41,191 nucleotides of DNA from Bifidobacterium saimiriisciurei (GCF_010667655.1 NZ_WHZU01000020.1:1-41191), one strand, 5' to 3'. Positions 7,702 through 17,171 are shown, counted from the stretch's first letter. Made by a program: numbers and translations. The notes: generated from the sequence alone by a model not told the origin.

Positions 7702-8889
7702 TCACTGCCGGGAGGGGTCGGGGGCGACGTGGTCGAGCACGTCGATGCCGCCGCCGGGCCAGTAGGTGAGCAGTATCGGCCTGTGCGGCTCGCCGATGAT
7801 GCGCGAGGCGGCGTCCTTGTCGGACCAGTCGCAGGTCACGGTGACGGTGCTGCCGTCGTCCTTGGTGAAGATGAAGTCGGCGTAGTCGCTCGAGTCGCCG
7901 TCATCGTCGGTCTCCGTATGCGTTTCGAGGCCCTGGTATTGCGCGGCGACCGTGCGGGGGCCGTATGCCAGCCCGAACAGGGCACCGCCCGCGATGATGA
8001 TGCCGGCGAGCAGCGGCACGCCGATGCTGTAGAGGTGGAAGTTGCGGTTGTCGGCGAGGATGCCGCGCATCTGGTCCTCCGGAATCTCCTCGTCCGCTCC
8101 TATCCGCCTGAGTATCCTGCCTTTGACCACCATGTGAACGAGTATCCACAGTGCGATGCCGATTGGCGCGAGTCCAAGGTTTGTCTGCTTCAGCACGCCT
8201 TGGAAACCGAACGGCGACAATGCCCCGTCCAGCGCCAGCGTGCCGGCGATGATGCCGATCACGGCCACGACGGTCGCATACGTCAGCGGCTTGAAACGGG
8301 CGGGGTCACGTCCCACGAGCGTCTCCTTGTCCACGCGAGGCAGGCGGTGGAACGCCCGCGAGGTCGTATCGACCACGGTTTCCCGTGAAGCCGTCAGCGG
8401 GTCGAGCTCCAGCGACTCCCAGACCTGCGGCCGTTCGTACCAGCGCATGATCACATGGGTGCCGTACCTGCGCACGGCCCGGCGCAGCACGGGATCGCGC
8501 ATGGCCTCGCGCGGCAGATGCTCGAAGACGACCTCCTCGCCGTCGTTGAGACGAAAGTGGTAGCGCGTGGTCACGCTGACGAGCGGTCCGTCCTCCTCGT
8601 CGCCGTCCTCGTCCTCGTCGTTGTTCGTCGTATGGTGTTCGATCTCCTCGTATTGCGCGACCACCGCATATGCGGTTCGTGGTCCGCGCCGCAACGCGGT
8701 CACGCATTGCAGGAAGGTGCGGCCGTTGCGGAACAACGCGTATCCGCTGGCCGCGGTGACGATGGCCCCCATGACGCCATCTATCGGCACACGTATATGC
8801 GTCAGTTCACCGATGCCGGCGTAAAGAAAGAACCCCGCGATGGCGAGACCTATGACGGCGATGATTATCTTCCTGACGAGTGTCTTCAT
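7702..8889 (-). CDS. DUF3592-related multi-pass membrane protein
   Basis: Function unknown. From the ATG at 8887-8889 it is 395 residues; an in-frame ATG at 8934 would add 15. I prefer the inner start because AAAGGGA precedes it, it begins MKTLVRKIIIAV directly before the first helix, and the outer ATG has no ribosome-binding site and sits beside a large hairpin. Helices are visible at the N-terminus (IIIAVIGLAIAGFFLYAG), just after it (GAIVTAASGYALF), in the middle (ATVVAVIGIIAGTLAL, IGIALWILVHMVV) and later (IGVPLLAGIIIAGGALFGLAYG). Two soluble segments have the YHFRLNDGEEVVFE and FIFTKDDGSTVTVTCDW patterns and end in short P-Y-P stretches (RPILLTYWPGGG). That suggests two DUF3592-like repeats, a doubled relative of the gene at 7054. 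An acidic stretch (NNDEDEDGDEEDG) interrupts the first. Confidence 0.75.
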   Translation of the reverse strand: MKTLVRKIIIAVIGLAIAGFFLYAGIGELTHIRVPIDGVMGAIVTAASGYALFRNGRTFLQCVTALRRGPRTAYAVVAQYEEIEHHTTNNDEDEDGDEEDGPLVSVTTRYHFRLNDGEEVVFEHLPREAMRDPVLRRAVRRYGTHVIMRWYERPQVWESLELDPLTASRETVVDTTSRAFHRLPRVDKETLVGRDPARFKPLTYATVVAVIGIIAGTLALDGALSPFGFQGVLKQTNLGLAPIGIALWILVHMVVKGRILRRIGADEEIPEDQMRGILADNRNFHLYSIGVPLLAGIIIAGGALFGLAYGPRTVAAQYQGLETHTETDDDGDSSDYADFIFTKDDGSTVTVTCDWSDKDAASRIIGEPHRPILLTYWPGGGIDVLDHVAPDPSRQ

Positions 8890-8944
8890 CCAGCGACCGT
8901 TCCCTTTGCTCTCGCTTCCTGGTCCCGGTTCCATTATCGGCGAA

Positions 8945-8980
8945 GGCCCCGTGCATATACGGGGGTATATGCACGGGGCC
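8945..8980. terminator. Perfect 16-bp hairpin between the M60 gene and the membrane protein gene
   Basis: GGCCCCGTGCATATAC at 8945-8960 pairs fully with 8965-8980 around a GGGG loop (CCCC on the other strand). It lies 66 bp past the M60 stop on that gene's strand, the right place for a terminator, but neither strand has a T-run after the stem. It may act as an RNA 3'-end stabiliser. Confidence 0.6.
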
Positions 8981-9046
8981 CGATGAATTCAGACGCTGTT
9001 CACCGTCCGGTCGCCATCGGTCAATGTGACGCCGGTCAGCGCAACG

Positions 9047-12000
9047 TCAGTCGATGTCGTATCCGTCGATGCGACGCCGGCACACCTCGCGGAGCTTGAC
9101 GGCCAGTCCCGCTGCGGCGAGCACGATGGCGAGCCCGAGCAGACCGTTGGCCACGCCGGTTCTGGCGAGTTCGGACGAGACCGAACCGTGGTCCTGCGGC
9201 CTGGTCTCGACGATGACGCGGCTGCCATCGGCGGTGCTGGAGCCGGGAAGGTCGTGGCTCGGGTTCCGGTTCACGTCGACGCTGCCGTCGCCGTCGTTGT
9301 CGCCGCCGTTGGGATTGTCGCCGTCGGAGCCGCTATCGGAGCCGTTGCTGCCGCCACCTCCGGGGGTCTCGCCCGGGTCGGTGGTCGGCTGCTTGTCCCA
9401 TACGGCGGTGAGTGTGACGACGCCGTCGGCGTCGGCCGTGAGATTGGCCACCTTCTCGCCGTCGGCGTACACGGTGCCGTGGCCGTCGGACCAGCCGGCG
9501 AACGCGTAATCCTTGCGGACGAACGCGTTCTTCGTCAGTGTCGCCTCCTTGCCGTATTCCATGGCGAGGTCGGCCATCTCGCCGGTGACGTCGCCGGCGT
9601 CGTCCACGCCGGCGTCGAACCGGATGATGTAGCGGTTGGGCGTCCACACGGCGGTGAGCATGACGGTCTCATGGCCCTTCAAGGACAACGACTTCACGCC
9701 CTCCCCCGCTTTGACCACCGTGCCGTCGGGCAGCTTCCAGCCGTCGAACGTGTATCCGGCGCGCGTGAACTTCGGCTCGGGGGCCATCGTCTCCTCGCCG
9801 ACGACGGCCGTCACGGTGTCCATGGTTCCGGTGCCGCCGGCCGCGTCGAACGCGATGGCGTATTTCGCGCGCGTCCATGTGGCGGTAAGCGTCAGGTCGC
9901 CGTCCGGCAGGGCGTCGCCGGGCTTGTAGACGGTCTTGCCGTCGGTCCAGCCGGTGGCGTCCCAGCCGTCGCGGGTGAAGGCGACGTCGGGCGCGACGGC
10001 GCTGACGCCTTGGTATCGTGTCAGGTCGGCCATGGTGCCCTTGGCGTCGTCGGCACCGGCCTTGAACGTCACGGTGCCGGCGGTCTTGGCTTCGGGCGCC
10101 TTGACGGTCTCCACCCTGATGGATTTGATGGGCAGGGCGTTGTAGCCGTTCACCCAGTTGACGGTGGACGTGTACGTGTACGATTTGCCGGTCAGGTTCT
10201 CGCCCTCGTAGAGCGTGACCTTGAGCCCATTGGGGACGTTGAGGCTGCGCACGTCGTCGTAGAGTTCGCCGAGCTCGTCCTTGCCGCTGTATGCGCCGAT
10301 GCCGAGGTCCTTGTAGTTGCCGCCGTATCCGGCCGGGCCGTAGATGGCGTCGTAGACGCGCGTCACGCGGCTGTCGGTGAACGTGGCCTGGGCGACGGCG
10401 CTGGGCAGGCTGCCGGCGCGGTAGGCGATGGCCTTCACGGTCAGCGGACTGGATGCGATGGCGATGCTGCCGCCGGTCCAGCGCTTGCCGTTCGTCGATG
10501 ACGGTTCGCTGCCGTCGGTCGTGTAGTACACGTCGTCGTCGGTGTTGTTCGGCGTAATGGCGAACGCGAGGGAGCCGTCGTCGGCCTTGGCGCCGTGGAT
10601 GGTCGGTCGCGGCGTGGTCGCGGTCTCGCCATTCTTGGGCGTGAGCGTGAACTGGAGCGTGCCGCCCTGCCAGGAGAGCGCGTCGACGTGCGTGCCGGCC
10701 GGATGGGCGGTGTAGCCGTCGAGCGTGACGCTCACCGTGGCCGAACCGATGCCTTTGAGCGTCGCCTTGCCGTCGGCCGGGTTGACGTCGGTCGCCTTGG
10801 CGTTCGGATCGTCGGGCTTCACATGCACGACGGCCTTGGACGTGTCGGCGCCATCGGACGTCTTGACGACGACGGTCACGTCGGCCGTAGTCGGCACGGC
10901 CGCCTCGGGCGACGGATTGGTGCGGTAGTCGTAGGCGATGACGGTGTACTTGGGCACGACGTTGCCGGTGTCGACGGTGAACGTGCCGTCCTGGCTCCAG
11001 GCGACGGCCTTGCCGTCGGCGAGCAGCGTGTAGCCGGCCGTGCTTTTCGCCTCGATGCTGCCGTCGGGGTAGGAGGCGGTGATGGCGAACCTGCCGGATG
11101 AGGGGCGTGAGGTCGTGACGTTCGGCGCGGCGGTCGTCTTGGTGAACGCCCTGGCGCCGTTGATGCCCTTGGCGTCGGCGTCGATGGAGAAGTATTCGAT
11201 GTGCTGCGTGAGCTTCGGATATTTGGCCGTGTAGGCGGCGGTCGCGTCGGAGACGGTCATGCCGTAGCGGCCCATGACCTCGCTCATGTCGAAGCCGAGG
11301 GCGTCGGAGTAGGCGCGTGCGGCGGCGTCCTTCACGCCGCCGACGTTGGTGTACGTGCGGGGCGTGCGGCGGACCTGACGGTAGACGGCGCCAAGGCCGC
11401 CGTACTTGTTGACCTGGTCGGCGAGTTCCTTCGTGTAGCCGCTGCCGTTGCCGAAATCGTAGGCCGAGTAGTCGTAGTCGTCGAAGAACCGCAGCATGTT
11501 GAACCGTGCGGTCACGTCGTACCAGATGTCGCCCCACGGGGATTCGGGGTTCTCGCCGGCGAGCTTGGCGTTCAGGTACGAGTCGATGTTCTTCTGGCCG
11601 GAGAGCACGCCGGAATGGTAGGTGGACGTGGTGAACGCGGTGCCGTTGTTCTTCAGCTTGTCGATGCCGGCCTCGCGACGGCCCCACATGGAGACGAGGT
11701 TGTTGGTCTCCTCGACGACGGCGAGCGGCGCGATGTCGAGCATGTGGCCGAACTCGTGGTCGTTGCCCCAGCCGTGCGACCCTTCGACGCTGGTGGCGAC
11801 GCCCGGCCATACGCCCTCGCCGAGGTGGTACATCGTGTACCAGGCGAACATGGTCGAGGGGCTGGTGAGGTTCTGCGTCATCTCCAGCACGATCTTCATG
11901 CGCGTGGGCTTCTGCCTGGCGTCCGCGGCGTTCCCGTCGAATCCGAGCACGCCGTCGAAGTAGTCGAGTCGGTCGTTGGCGACCTTGTAGACGTTCCGGA

Positions 12001-12775
12001 TCCATGCCGTCGCCTTGGCTTCGGTGTCGATGTCCTTGACGGAGTCGACCATCTTGGCGGCGCGCAGGTCGTAGACCATGCGGCCGAGCACGAGGCTGGT
12101 CATGTCCATGCCGAGGTCGGGGTCGTCGTTGAGCTGGCCGACGGCCGTGTCGACGCCGGCGTCGACGTAGGAGCGCAGTTCGGTCAGATACGTCCAGAAC
12201 GCCTCGGGATGGGCGGCGTCGTACGTGTACAGCGGGTATTCGCCGAGAGACGGCCTGCCGTCCGATCCGTTCTCGTTTTCGATGACGACGGACGCCCTCT
12301 GCCCGCCGTCGTTGCGGACGAGCAGCACCTGGCCGACCTTGTTCTTGGTGGTGTCGTAGGTGATCTCGTTGACGCCGGCCTTGAGCTTGCCGCCGTCGTC
12401 GGCGCGGACGAGCGCGTGGTTGTTCGCGTCCACGCGGCCGGCCTGACGATGCGCCCACAATACGTTCGGGCCGTCGGCCGTCGTGTTCAGCGTGATCCTG
12501 AACTTCGCGGTGATGCCGGGACGGATGTAGTAGCCCGTCCAGTCGCCGTTCTCGAACTGGAAGTACTGCTGCGTGCGGGTCTTGTCGGTGTCCTTGCTGC
12601 CGGCGGTGGACAGCTCGATGGTCTTCTCCCCCGCCTTCGCAGCGGCGCTTTTCGCGGCGACGGCCGCCGCCTCCGCTTCCGGCAGCGCATTCGCCGTGGC
12701 CGGCAACGCCATGCCGCACAACAGCGTGGCCGCGGCCAATGCCGCAGCGAAGACCTTACGGGGCAATACTCTCAT
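9047..12775 (-). CDS. Secreted, sortase-anchored M60 family metallopeptidase with InlB-type repeats
   Basis: Cell-wall-attached zinc peptidase; characterised M60 enzymes cleave O-glycosylated mucin-type proteins. From the ATG at 12773-12775, preceded by a strong AGGAGG, the protein has 1242 residues. Residues 1-30 are a signal peptide (basic MRVLPRK, hydrophobic core, cleavage near ANA). A beta-rich N-domain (about 70-190) leads into the M60 catalytic domain. Its HEFGH is at 340-344 and a glutamate follows at 355, fitting the gluzincin HExxH-(8-28)-E signature. Next come a beta-sandwich stretch, a chitobiase C-terminal-like segment (VYYTTDGSEPSS), a crystallin-like segment (LKVTLYEGENLTGKS), three InlB B-repeats at about 898-1125 (FDAAGGTGTM, YTFDGW) and a Gly/Asp/Ser linker. 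The end is LARTG at 1203-1207, a hydrophobic span and KLREVCRRR. Divergent from a TetR gene. The substrate is inferred from the family. Confidence 0.92.
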   Translation of the reverse strand: MRVLPRKVFAAALAAATLLCGMALPATANALPEAEAAAVAAKSAAAKAGEKTIELSTAGSKDTDKTRTQQYFQFENGDWTGYYIRPGITAKFRITLNTTADGPNVLWAHRQAGRVDANNHALVRADDGGKLKAGVNEITYDTTKNKVGQVLLVRNDGGQRASVVIENENGSDGRPSLGEYPLYTYDAAHPEAFWTYLTELRSYVDAGVDTAVGQLNDDPDLGMDMTSLVLGRMVYDLRAAKMVDSVKDIDTEAKATAWIRNVYKVANDRLDYFDGVLGFDGNAADARQKPTRMKIVLEMTQNLTSPSTMFAWYTMYHLGEGVWPGVATSVEGSHGWGNDHEFGHMLDIAPLAVVEETNNLVSMWGRREAGIDKLKNNGTAFTTSTYHSGVLSGQKNIDSYLNAKLAGENPESPWGDIWYDVTARFNMLRFFDDYDYSAYDFGNGSGYTKELADQVNKYGGLGAVYRQVRRTPRTYTNVGGVKDAAARAYSDALGFDMSEVMGRYGMTVSDATAAYTAKYPKLTQHIEYFSIDADAKGINGARAFTKTTAAPNVTTSRPSSGRFAITASYPDGSIEAKSTAGYTLLADGKAVAWSQDGTFTVDTGNVVPKYTVIAYDYRTNPSPEAAVPTTADVTVVVKTSDGADTSKAVVHVKPDDPNAKATDVNPADGKATLKGIGSATVSVTLDGYTAHPAGTHVDALSWQGGTLQFTLTPKNGETATTPRPTIHGAKADDGSLAFAITPNNTDDDVYYTTDGSEPSSTNGKRWTGGSIAIASSPLTVKAIAYRAGSLPSAVAQATFTDSRVTRVYDAIYGPAGYGGNYKDLGIGAYSGKDELGELYDDVRSLNVPNGLKVTLYEGENLTGKSYTYTSTVNWVNGYNALPIKSIRVETVKAPEAKTAGTVTFKAGADDAKGTMADLTRYQGVSAVAPDVAFTRDGWDATGWTDGKTVYKPGDALPDGDLTLTATWTRAKYAIAFDAAGGTGTMDTVTAVVGEETMAPEPKFTRAGYTFDGWKLPDGTVVKAGEGVKSLSLKGHETVMLTAVWTPNRYIIRFDAGVDDAGDVTGEMADLAMEYGKEATLTKNAFVRKDYAFAGWSDGHGTVYADGEKVANLTADADGVVTLTAVWDKQPTTDPGETPGGGGSNGSDSGSDGDNPNGGDNDGDGSVDVNRNPSHDLPGSSTADGSRVIVETRPQDHGSVSSELARTGVANGLLGLAIVLAAAGLAVKLREVCRRRIDGYDID

Positions 12776-12883
12776 CAAGCCTCCTAGAAACCCTCGGGTA
12801 TAACGCTGCAACTATATAGGAGGGCAAAGAGTGCACACCCCACCCCTTATCACCCCGAGAACGAGCTGCGATATCATGACGGC
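12776..12883. promoter_or_regulatory. Shared M60/TetR promoter region
   Basis: A 108-bp gap between divergent starts. An AT-rich block (AACTATATAGGAGG at about 12810-12823) can supply a -10 element for the peptidase gene. The strong AGGAGG of the peptidase is at about 12780-12785. No clean palindrome long enough to name as the TetR operator is visible. Confidence 0.4.
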
Positions 12884-13432
12884 ATGGCTTCATCGCAGAG
12901 CAGACGCAACGATCCCGAACGCAAGCAGCGCATCATCGACGCGTGCCTTGACGTCATCGCCGAACGCGGCGTGGCGGGCACATCGCACCGGGTCGTGGCC
13001 GCGAAGGCCGACGTCCCCCTCGGTTCGATGACCTACTATTTCGACGGCATGGACGACTTGCTGCATCAGGCGTTCAGCCAGTTCGTGCAGCGGTCCATCG
13101 ATGTGTTCGCGGCGCGTATGGCCGATGTTTCGGGCACCGAGGAGGCATGCGAGGCCGTCGCCCGGCATATCGAGGGCGATCTGCTGACCACGTCGCGCGA
13201 CTTCACCATCAATCTGGAGTTCTATACGATCGCCGCGCGCAACGTCGCCTTCCGGGACCTGAGCGAACAATGGATGGCGGCGAGCCGTGCCGAACTGGAA
13301 CGGTTCTTCGACACCGACACCGCGCGACTGCTCGACGCACTCGTCGAGGGGCTTACGCTACATCGCGCGTTCGGCAACCCGGCCTCCCCAGCCGCCATCC
13401 GCACGGCCATCCGCCGCATCACGGGCAGATAA
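12884..13432 (+). CDS. TetR/AcrR family transcriptional regulator
   Basis: One-component repressor candidate, 182 residues. The N-terminal DNA-binding domain is clear: ERKQRIIDACLDVIAERGVAGTSHRVVAAKADVPLG, then the recognition-helix and YYF motif MTYYFDGMDDLL at about 46-60, typical of TetR. The C-terminal ligand domain is not assignable to a subfamily. It starts 108 bp from the divergent M60 peptidase gene and ends 12 bp from the tail of the 909-residue permease gene, which points the other way. Local regulation of the peptidase is the simplest reading, but the exporter is an alternative target. The Shine-Dalgarno is weak; an upstream ATG at 12876 is in another frame. Confidence 0.88.
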   Translation: MASSQSRRNDPERKQRIIDACLDVIAERGVAGTSHRVVAAKADVPLGSMTYYFDGMDDLLHQAFSQFVQRSIDVFAARMADVSGTEEACEAVARHIEGDLLTTSRDFTINLEFYTIAARNVAFRDLSEQWMAASRAELERFFDTDTARLLDALVEGLTLHRAFGNPASPAAIRTAIRRITGR

Positions 13433-13444
13433 CCGCGCAATCCA

Positions 13445-16174
13445 TCACTCGGGGCTTTTCAGCGCGGCGACCATGTCGATGCGGTCGAGCGAGCGGTTCG
13501 TGGCGGCGCCCACCAGCAGCGTGAAGAGGAGTGCCAGCACGGCGGCGGCCGCATAGCAGAACCATTGCACGTTCGGCACGATGTTCATGCCGGGCAGGTC
13601 GAGCTTGCTTACCAGGAACCCGAGCAGCGCGCGACCGCCTGGCAGTCCGACGGCGATGCCGATGGCGCTGAGCAGCAGCATCTCCTTGTTCACGTAGCCG
13701 TGCACCTCACCCCGCCGGAATCCCAATACCTTGATGGTGGCGAGCTCACGGGCGCGTTCGGAGATGTTCGTGCTGGCCAGCGTGTAGAGCACCACGATGG
13801 CGAGGATCGCGGCCATGGCCACGATGAACCCGATCATCACGAAGAACGTGGCGAAGCTTTTCGCGAAGTCGCGCTGCTGTTTGGCCGAGCTCATGACCGA
13901 CAGGTATTCGTCCTGTTCGGCGAGATCGTCCGCGAACCGTATCTGTCCGTCGGCATCGCCCTTGACCTTGATGAGGTCGGCGTTCGGTGCGATGTCGGCG
14001 TCGAACGCCTTCTCGTAGGCGTTCTGGGTCATGAACACGACGTTGCCGGTGTAGTACTGGGCCACGGCGGCGACCCGCACATCGACGGAATCGGCCATCA
14101 TGTCGGTTACGTTGACCTTGGAGCCGTCCGTCAGTCCCAGCTTTTTCGCGGCGTTGGCCGTCACCACGGCCTGCACGCCGGAATCGGAACCGGAATCGTC
14201 GGAACCGGCACCGTCCAACGCAATCGATTGTCCATCGGCGGTGTGCAAATCAATATAGTCGGCGATGGATTCGCCGTCGGGCACGACCATGATCTGCGCG
14301 GTCAGCTTCGCGTCGCCCGCCGAATCGGCGGAGCCATCGGCTGCGGCGAGCGTGACGCTGCCGACCTGCAGCGGCAGCGAGGACGCCACATCGGCATTGT
14401 CGTCAAGATTCCTCTGCGCATCGTCGTGGTCGTCGGCGGCGGTCACGGCCATCACGTCGTAACGGACGATCTCGCTGTATTGACGTGGCATCAGGGTCAA
14501 CGCGGAGTTGCCGATGCCGAATCCGGCGGTCATCAGCGCAGTGCAGCCGAGCACGCCGACGATCACCATGAGCGCGCGGCTCTTGTAGCGGAACAGGTTG
14601 CGTGCGGTCACCTTGCCGAGGAACGACAGGTGGTTCCATACGATGCCGACGCGCTGCAGCATGATGGTCCGCCCGGCCTTCGGCGCCTTGGGCCGCATGA
14701 GCTCAGCGGGGGCGAGCCTGAGCGAGCCGGCGCATGTGGCCATGGCGGCGCCGGTGATGATCACGACGAACAGCAGCACGCCGCCGACGGCGAGACGCCA
14801 GTCGACGATCATCGGATATTCGGGCAGCACATACAGTCGCGTGAGCATGCGTCTGGTGAACACGAACGGCAGGCCGACCATGCCGAGGATGTCGCCAATC
14901 ACGCCGCCGAGCAGGCACGCGGCCAGGGAATACACAAGATATTTGAGCATGGTTTCGCCGCGACGGTAGCCGAGCGCCTTATACGTGCCGATGAGCTGAC
15001 GGTCCTCCTCCACCATGCGGGCCATGGCGGTGAGACTCACCAACAACGCGATCACGAGGAACAGCACGGGGAACATCGTGCCGAGCCGGGATATCATCTC
15101 GCTTTGCGTCTTCACGTCCTCGTAGCTGGTGACGGCGCTGCGGTCGCGGATGATCCACTTCGCGTCGTCCATGCCGTCGATTTTCTCGCGGACCTTCGCC
15201 TCGGCGTCGGCGATCTTGTGTTCGGCGACGGCCTTCATCGGCAGCATGTCGGGCATGGCATCGACCTTCCGCTTCTGCTCGTCGATGGGCTTCATGGCCT
15301 GCTTCAGCGCCTCGGCCTTGACGGCGTCGGTGCGGTGACGCTCCTGACCGTCCTGCATCGTCTCGATGGCGGACTGCACGTCGGCCACCTTGGCGAGGTA
15401 GTCGTCGTCATACGTGTTGAGTGCGGCGGCGCCGTCGACGGTGATGACAGCCGATGTGTACGGCGTATCGCCGGTGACGGCATCGCCGTCCACGAACAGC
15501 GGGTAGACGGTTTTGGCACCGGAGACGAGCGCCAACGGACCGGTCGGGTTGACGATGTCGTTCGGGTCGATGACGACGCCGACGATGATGTACTCGCCGT
15601 CGGCGAACATGTCGTTCGCGCCGGCATCGGCAGCGGCATTCGTTCCGCTCGCGTCGGACGATTCCGACGCGAACTCGATGGCGTCGCCAACCTTGCGGCC
15701 GCTGTCGTCGAGATACTGCCGCGTGACGGCGATCTCATGGCCGGCGTCCGGCAGACGACCTTCGGCAAGATACGGCCTGTCGACGCCGACGTCGTTGAGC
15801 GCCGTCACGGTGGCGGACGCCTGCCTGCCGTCGACCTTGGTGGTGACGTTCTGCGCGCGCACGCCGGCGGCCTTGTCGACGCCGGCAACGTCGCGCAGGG
15901 CGGCGATGTCGTCGTCATCGAATCCGAGCGTGGAGACGATGGCGATGTCGTGCATGGACGTGCGGTCGAAGAAATCGTCGAGGCCGCCGCGGATGTCGCG
16001 ACTTACGGAATTGAGGCCGCAGAGCATCATGATGCCCACGGCGCAGATGACCACAATGGCGGCGAACCGCTTGCCGTTGGTGGCGATGGCCCGCCACGAA
16101 TCCTTCCATAACGCCGTGCGATGCCGTGATGCGCGATGGCTTCGCGCCGTGCGATGCTGCGATGAGGTGCTCAT
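13445..16174 (-). CDS. ABC transporter permease with two FtsX-like domains
   Basis: Membrane subunit of an exporter whose ATPase is the gene at 16301-17002. The 909 residues start with a basic tail, then TM1 (RFAAIVVICAVGIMMLCG, about 36-54) and a large external domain with a helical coiled-coil-like segment near 270-330. Next is an FtsX core of three helices (about 365-390, 410-440, 460-485), an inner helix (SRALMVIVGVLGCTALMTAG, about 530-550), a second external domain, and a second FtsX core of three helices to the end. This ten-helix plan is the LolC/E-like and bacitracin-exporter-like layout of Gram-positive ABC permeases. A Ser/Asp insertion (DDSGSDSG) lies in the second external domain. 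AGAAGG precedes the ATG. The substrate is unknown; a peptide or lipid is the usual guess for the family. Confidence 0.92.
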   Translation of the reverse strand: MSTSSQHRTARSHRASRHRTALWKDSWRAIATNGKRFAAIVVICAVGIMMLCGLNSVSRDIRGGLDDFFDRTSMHDIAIVSTLGFDDDDIAALRDVAGVDKAAGVRAQNVTTKVDGRQASATVTALNDVGVDRPYLAEGRLPDAGHEIAVTRQYLDDSGRKVGDAIEFASESSDASGTNAAADAGANDMFADGEYIIVGVVIDPNDIVNPTGPLALVSGAKTVYPLFVDGDAVTGDTPYTSAVITVDGAAALNTYDDDYLAKVADVQSAIETMQDGQERHRTDAVKAEALKQAMKPIDEQKRKVDAMPDMLPMKAVAEHKIADAEAKVREKIDGMDDAKWIIRDRSAVTSYEDVKTQSEMISRLGTMFPVLFLVIALLVSLTAMARMVEEDRQLIGTYKALGYRRGETMLKYLVYSLAACLLGGVIGDILGMVGLPFVFTRRMLTRLYVLPEYPMIVDWRLAVGGVLLFVVIITGAAMATCAGSLRLAPAELMRPKAPKAGRTIMLQRVGIVWNHLSFLGKVTARNLFRYKSRALMVIVGVLGCTALMTAGFGIGNSALTLMPRQYSEIVRYDVMAVTAADDHDDAQRNLDDNADVASSLPLQVGSVTLAAADGSADSAGDAKLTAQIMVVPDGESIADYIDLHTADGQSIALDGAGSDDSGSDSGVQAVVTANAAKKLGLTDGSKVNVTDMMADSVDVRVAAVAQYYTGNVVFMTQNAYEKAFDADIAPNADLIKVKGDADGQIRFADDLAEQDEYLSVMSSAKQQRDFAKSFATFFVMIGFIVAMAAILAIVVLYTLASTNISERARELATIKVLGFRRGEVHGYVNKEMLLLSAIGIAVGLPGGRALLGFLVSKLDLPGMNIVPNVQWFCYAAAAVLALLFTLLVGAATNRSLDRIDMVAALKSPE

Positions 16175-16300
16175 CGGAACAACCTTCTCCCTGATCGTTG
16201 AGTGTCGTTACGTATGCGCTTCCCGCGCTGTCTGGCCCCGACGCCCGACCGCAGCGAAATCACGGACCGATGGGCCCGAAGTGCACGATATGCGACGCCG

Positions 16301-17002
16301 CTACCACTCGATGTCGGCGATGGGCGTCGGATGCTCGTTGACGCTGATCTCCGTGACCTTGCCGGAGCGGAATCTGATCAGCCGGTCGCCCATCGGCGCG
16401 AGCGCGGAGTTGTGCGTGACCAACGCCACGGTGATGCCGTTGTTGCGGCAGGAATCCTGCAGCAGCTGGAGGATCTGCTTGCCGGTGTTGTAGTCGAGGG
16501 CGCCGGTCGGCTCGTCGCACAGCAGCAGCTTCGGGTTCTTGGCGAGCGCGCGGGCAATGGAGACGCGCTGCTGCTCGCCGCCGGAAAGCTGTGCGGGGAA
16601 GTTGCCGAGGCGCTCGCCGAGCCCGACCTTCTCGAGGGTTTCGCGGGCGTCGAGCGCGTCGGGGCAGATCTGGCTGGCGAGCTCCACGTTTTCGAGGGCG
16701 GTGAGGTTGGGCACGAGGTTGTAGAACTGGAAGACGAATCCGACGTCGAACCGGCGGTAGTCGGTGAGTTCGGATTCGCTGGCGGCAGTCAGGTCGCGGC
16801 CGTCGAGGACGACGCTGCCGGAGGTGGCGCGGTCCATGCCGCCGAGGATGTTCAGGGCCGTGGATTTGCCGGCGCCGGAGGCTCCGAGGATGACAGCGAG
16901 CTCGCCCTTCTCGATGTCGAACGTCGCGTGGTCGAGGGCCTTGACGGCAGATTCCCCTTCGCCGTACTGGCGGACCACGTCATGGAATTCCAGGAATGCC
17001 AT
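16301..17002 (-). CDS. ABC transporter ATP-binding protein
   Basis: ATPase partner of the 909-residue permease, 126 bp downstream on the same strand. Using the ATG at 17000-17002, with GAAAGGAG upstream, gives 233 residues, the normal length; an in-frame ATG 14 codons earlier lacks a ribosome-binding site. Walker A GASGAGKS is at 40-47, Q-loop at Q92, signature [15 protein letters not shown] from 139, Walker B LLLCDEP at 159-165, and switch H197. The CDEPTGALD wording is typical of the MacB/LolD group. The short promoter region upstream carries a 23-bp palindrome (17089-17111) and is shared with the divergent TetR gene, so TetR control of the exporter is likely. Confidence 0.93.
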   Translation of the reverse strand: MAFLEFHDVVRQYGEGESAVKALDHATFDIEKGELAVILGASGAGKSTALNILGGMDRATSGSVVLDGRDLTAASESELTDYRRFDVGFVFQFYNLVPNLTALENVELASQICPDALDARETLEKVGLGERLGNFPAQLSGGEQQRVSIARALAKNPKLLLCDEPTGALDYNTGKQILQLLQDSCRNNGITVALVTHNSALAPMGDRLIRFRSGKVTEISVNEHPTPIADIEW

Positions 17003-17088
17003 TGTCTGCTCCTTTCGTTGCCGGCGGGCGCGCCACGGAGGCACGGGCGCCGTGGATGTGCGGATTGCGTCGGGTGCTGACCATCAGC

Positions 17089-17111
17089 TTATTCAACAAC
17101 TTGTAGAATAA
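17089..17111. promoter_or_regulatory. Candidate TetR operator in the exporter/TetR promoter
   Basis: Left half TTATTCAACAA (17089-17099) and right half TTGTAGAATAA (17101-17111) are inverted around a single central C, matching at 10 of 11 positions. It lies between the divergent exporter ATPase and TetR genes, 87 bp from the ATPase ATG and 61 bp from the TetR ATG. Size and symmetry fit a TetR dimer site, and the TATTCT inside it, read on the minus strand, could be the exporter -10. Confidence 0.72.
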
Positions 17112-17171
17112 AAACGACGACATCGTCCGTTATGTAGAGTTTCCCACGTTTCCCGGAGAAAGGACCATGAC

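Noticed and set aside
9026..12787. Plus-strand and alternative-frame long open frames across the M60 gene
   Set aside because: Low-complexity shadows without ribosome-binding sites; the minus-strand M60 reading has full domain evidence.
13565..16111. 848-codon plus-strand open frame opposite the large permease
   Set aside because: Antisense shadow rich in His/Gly/Val with no membrane or domain pattern; the permease strand has clear helices.
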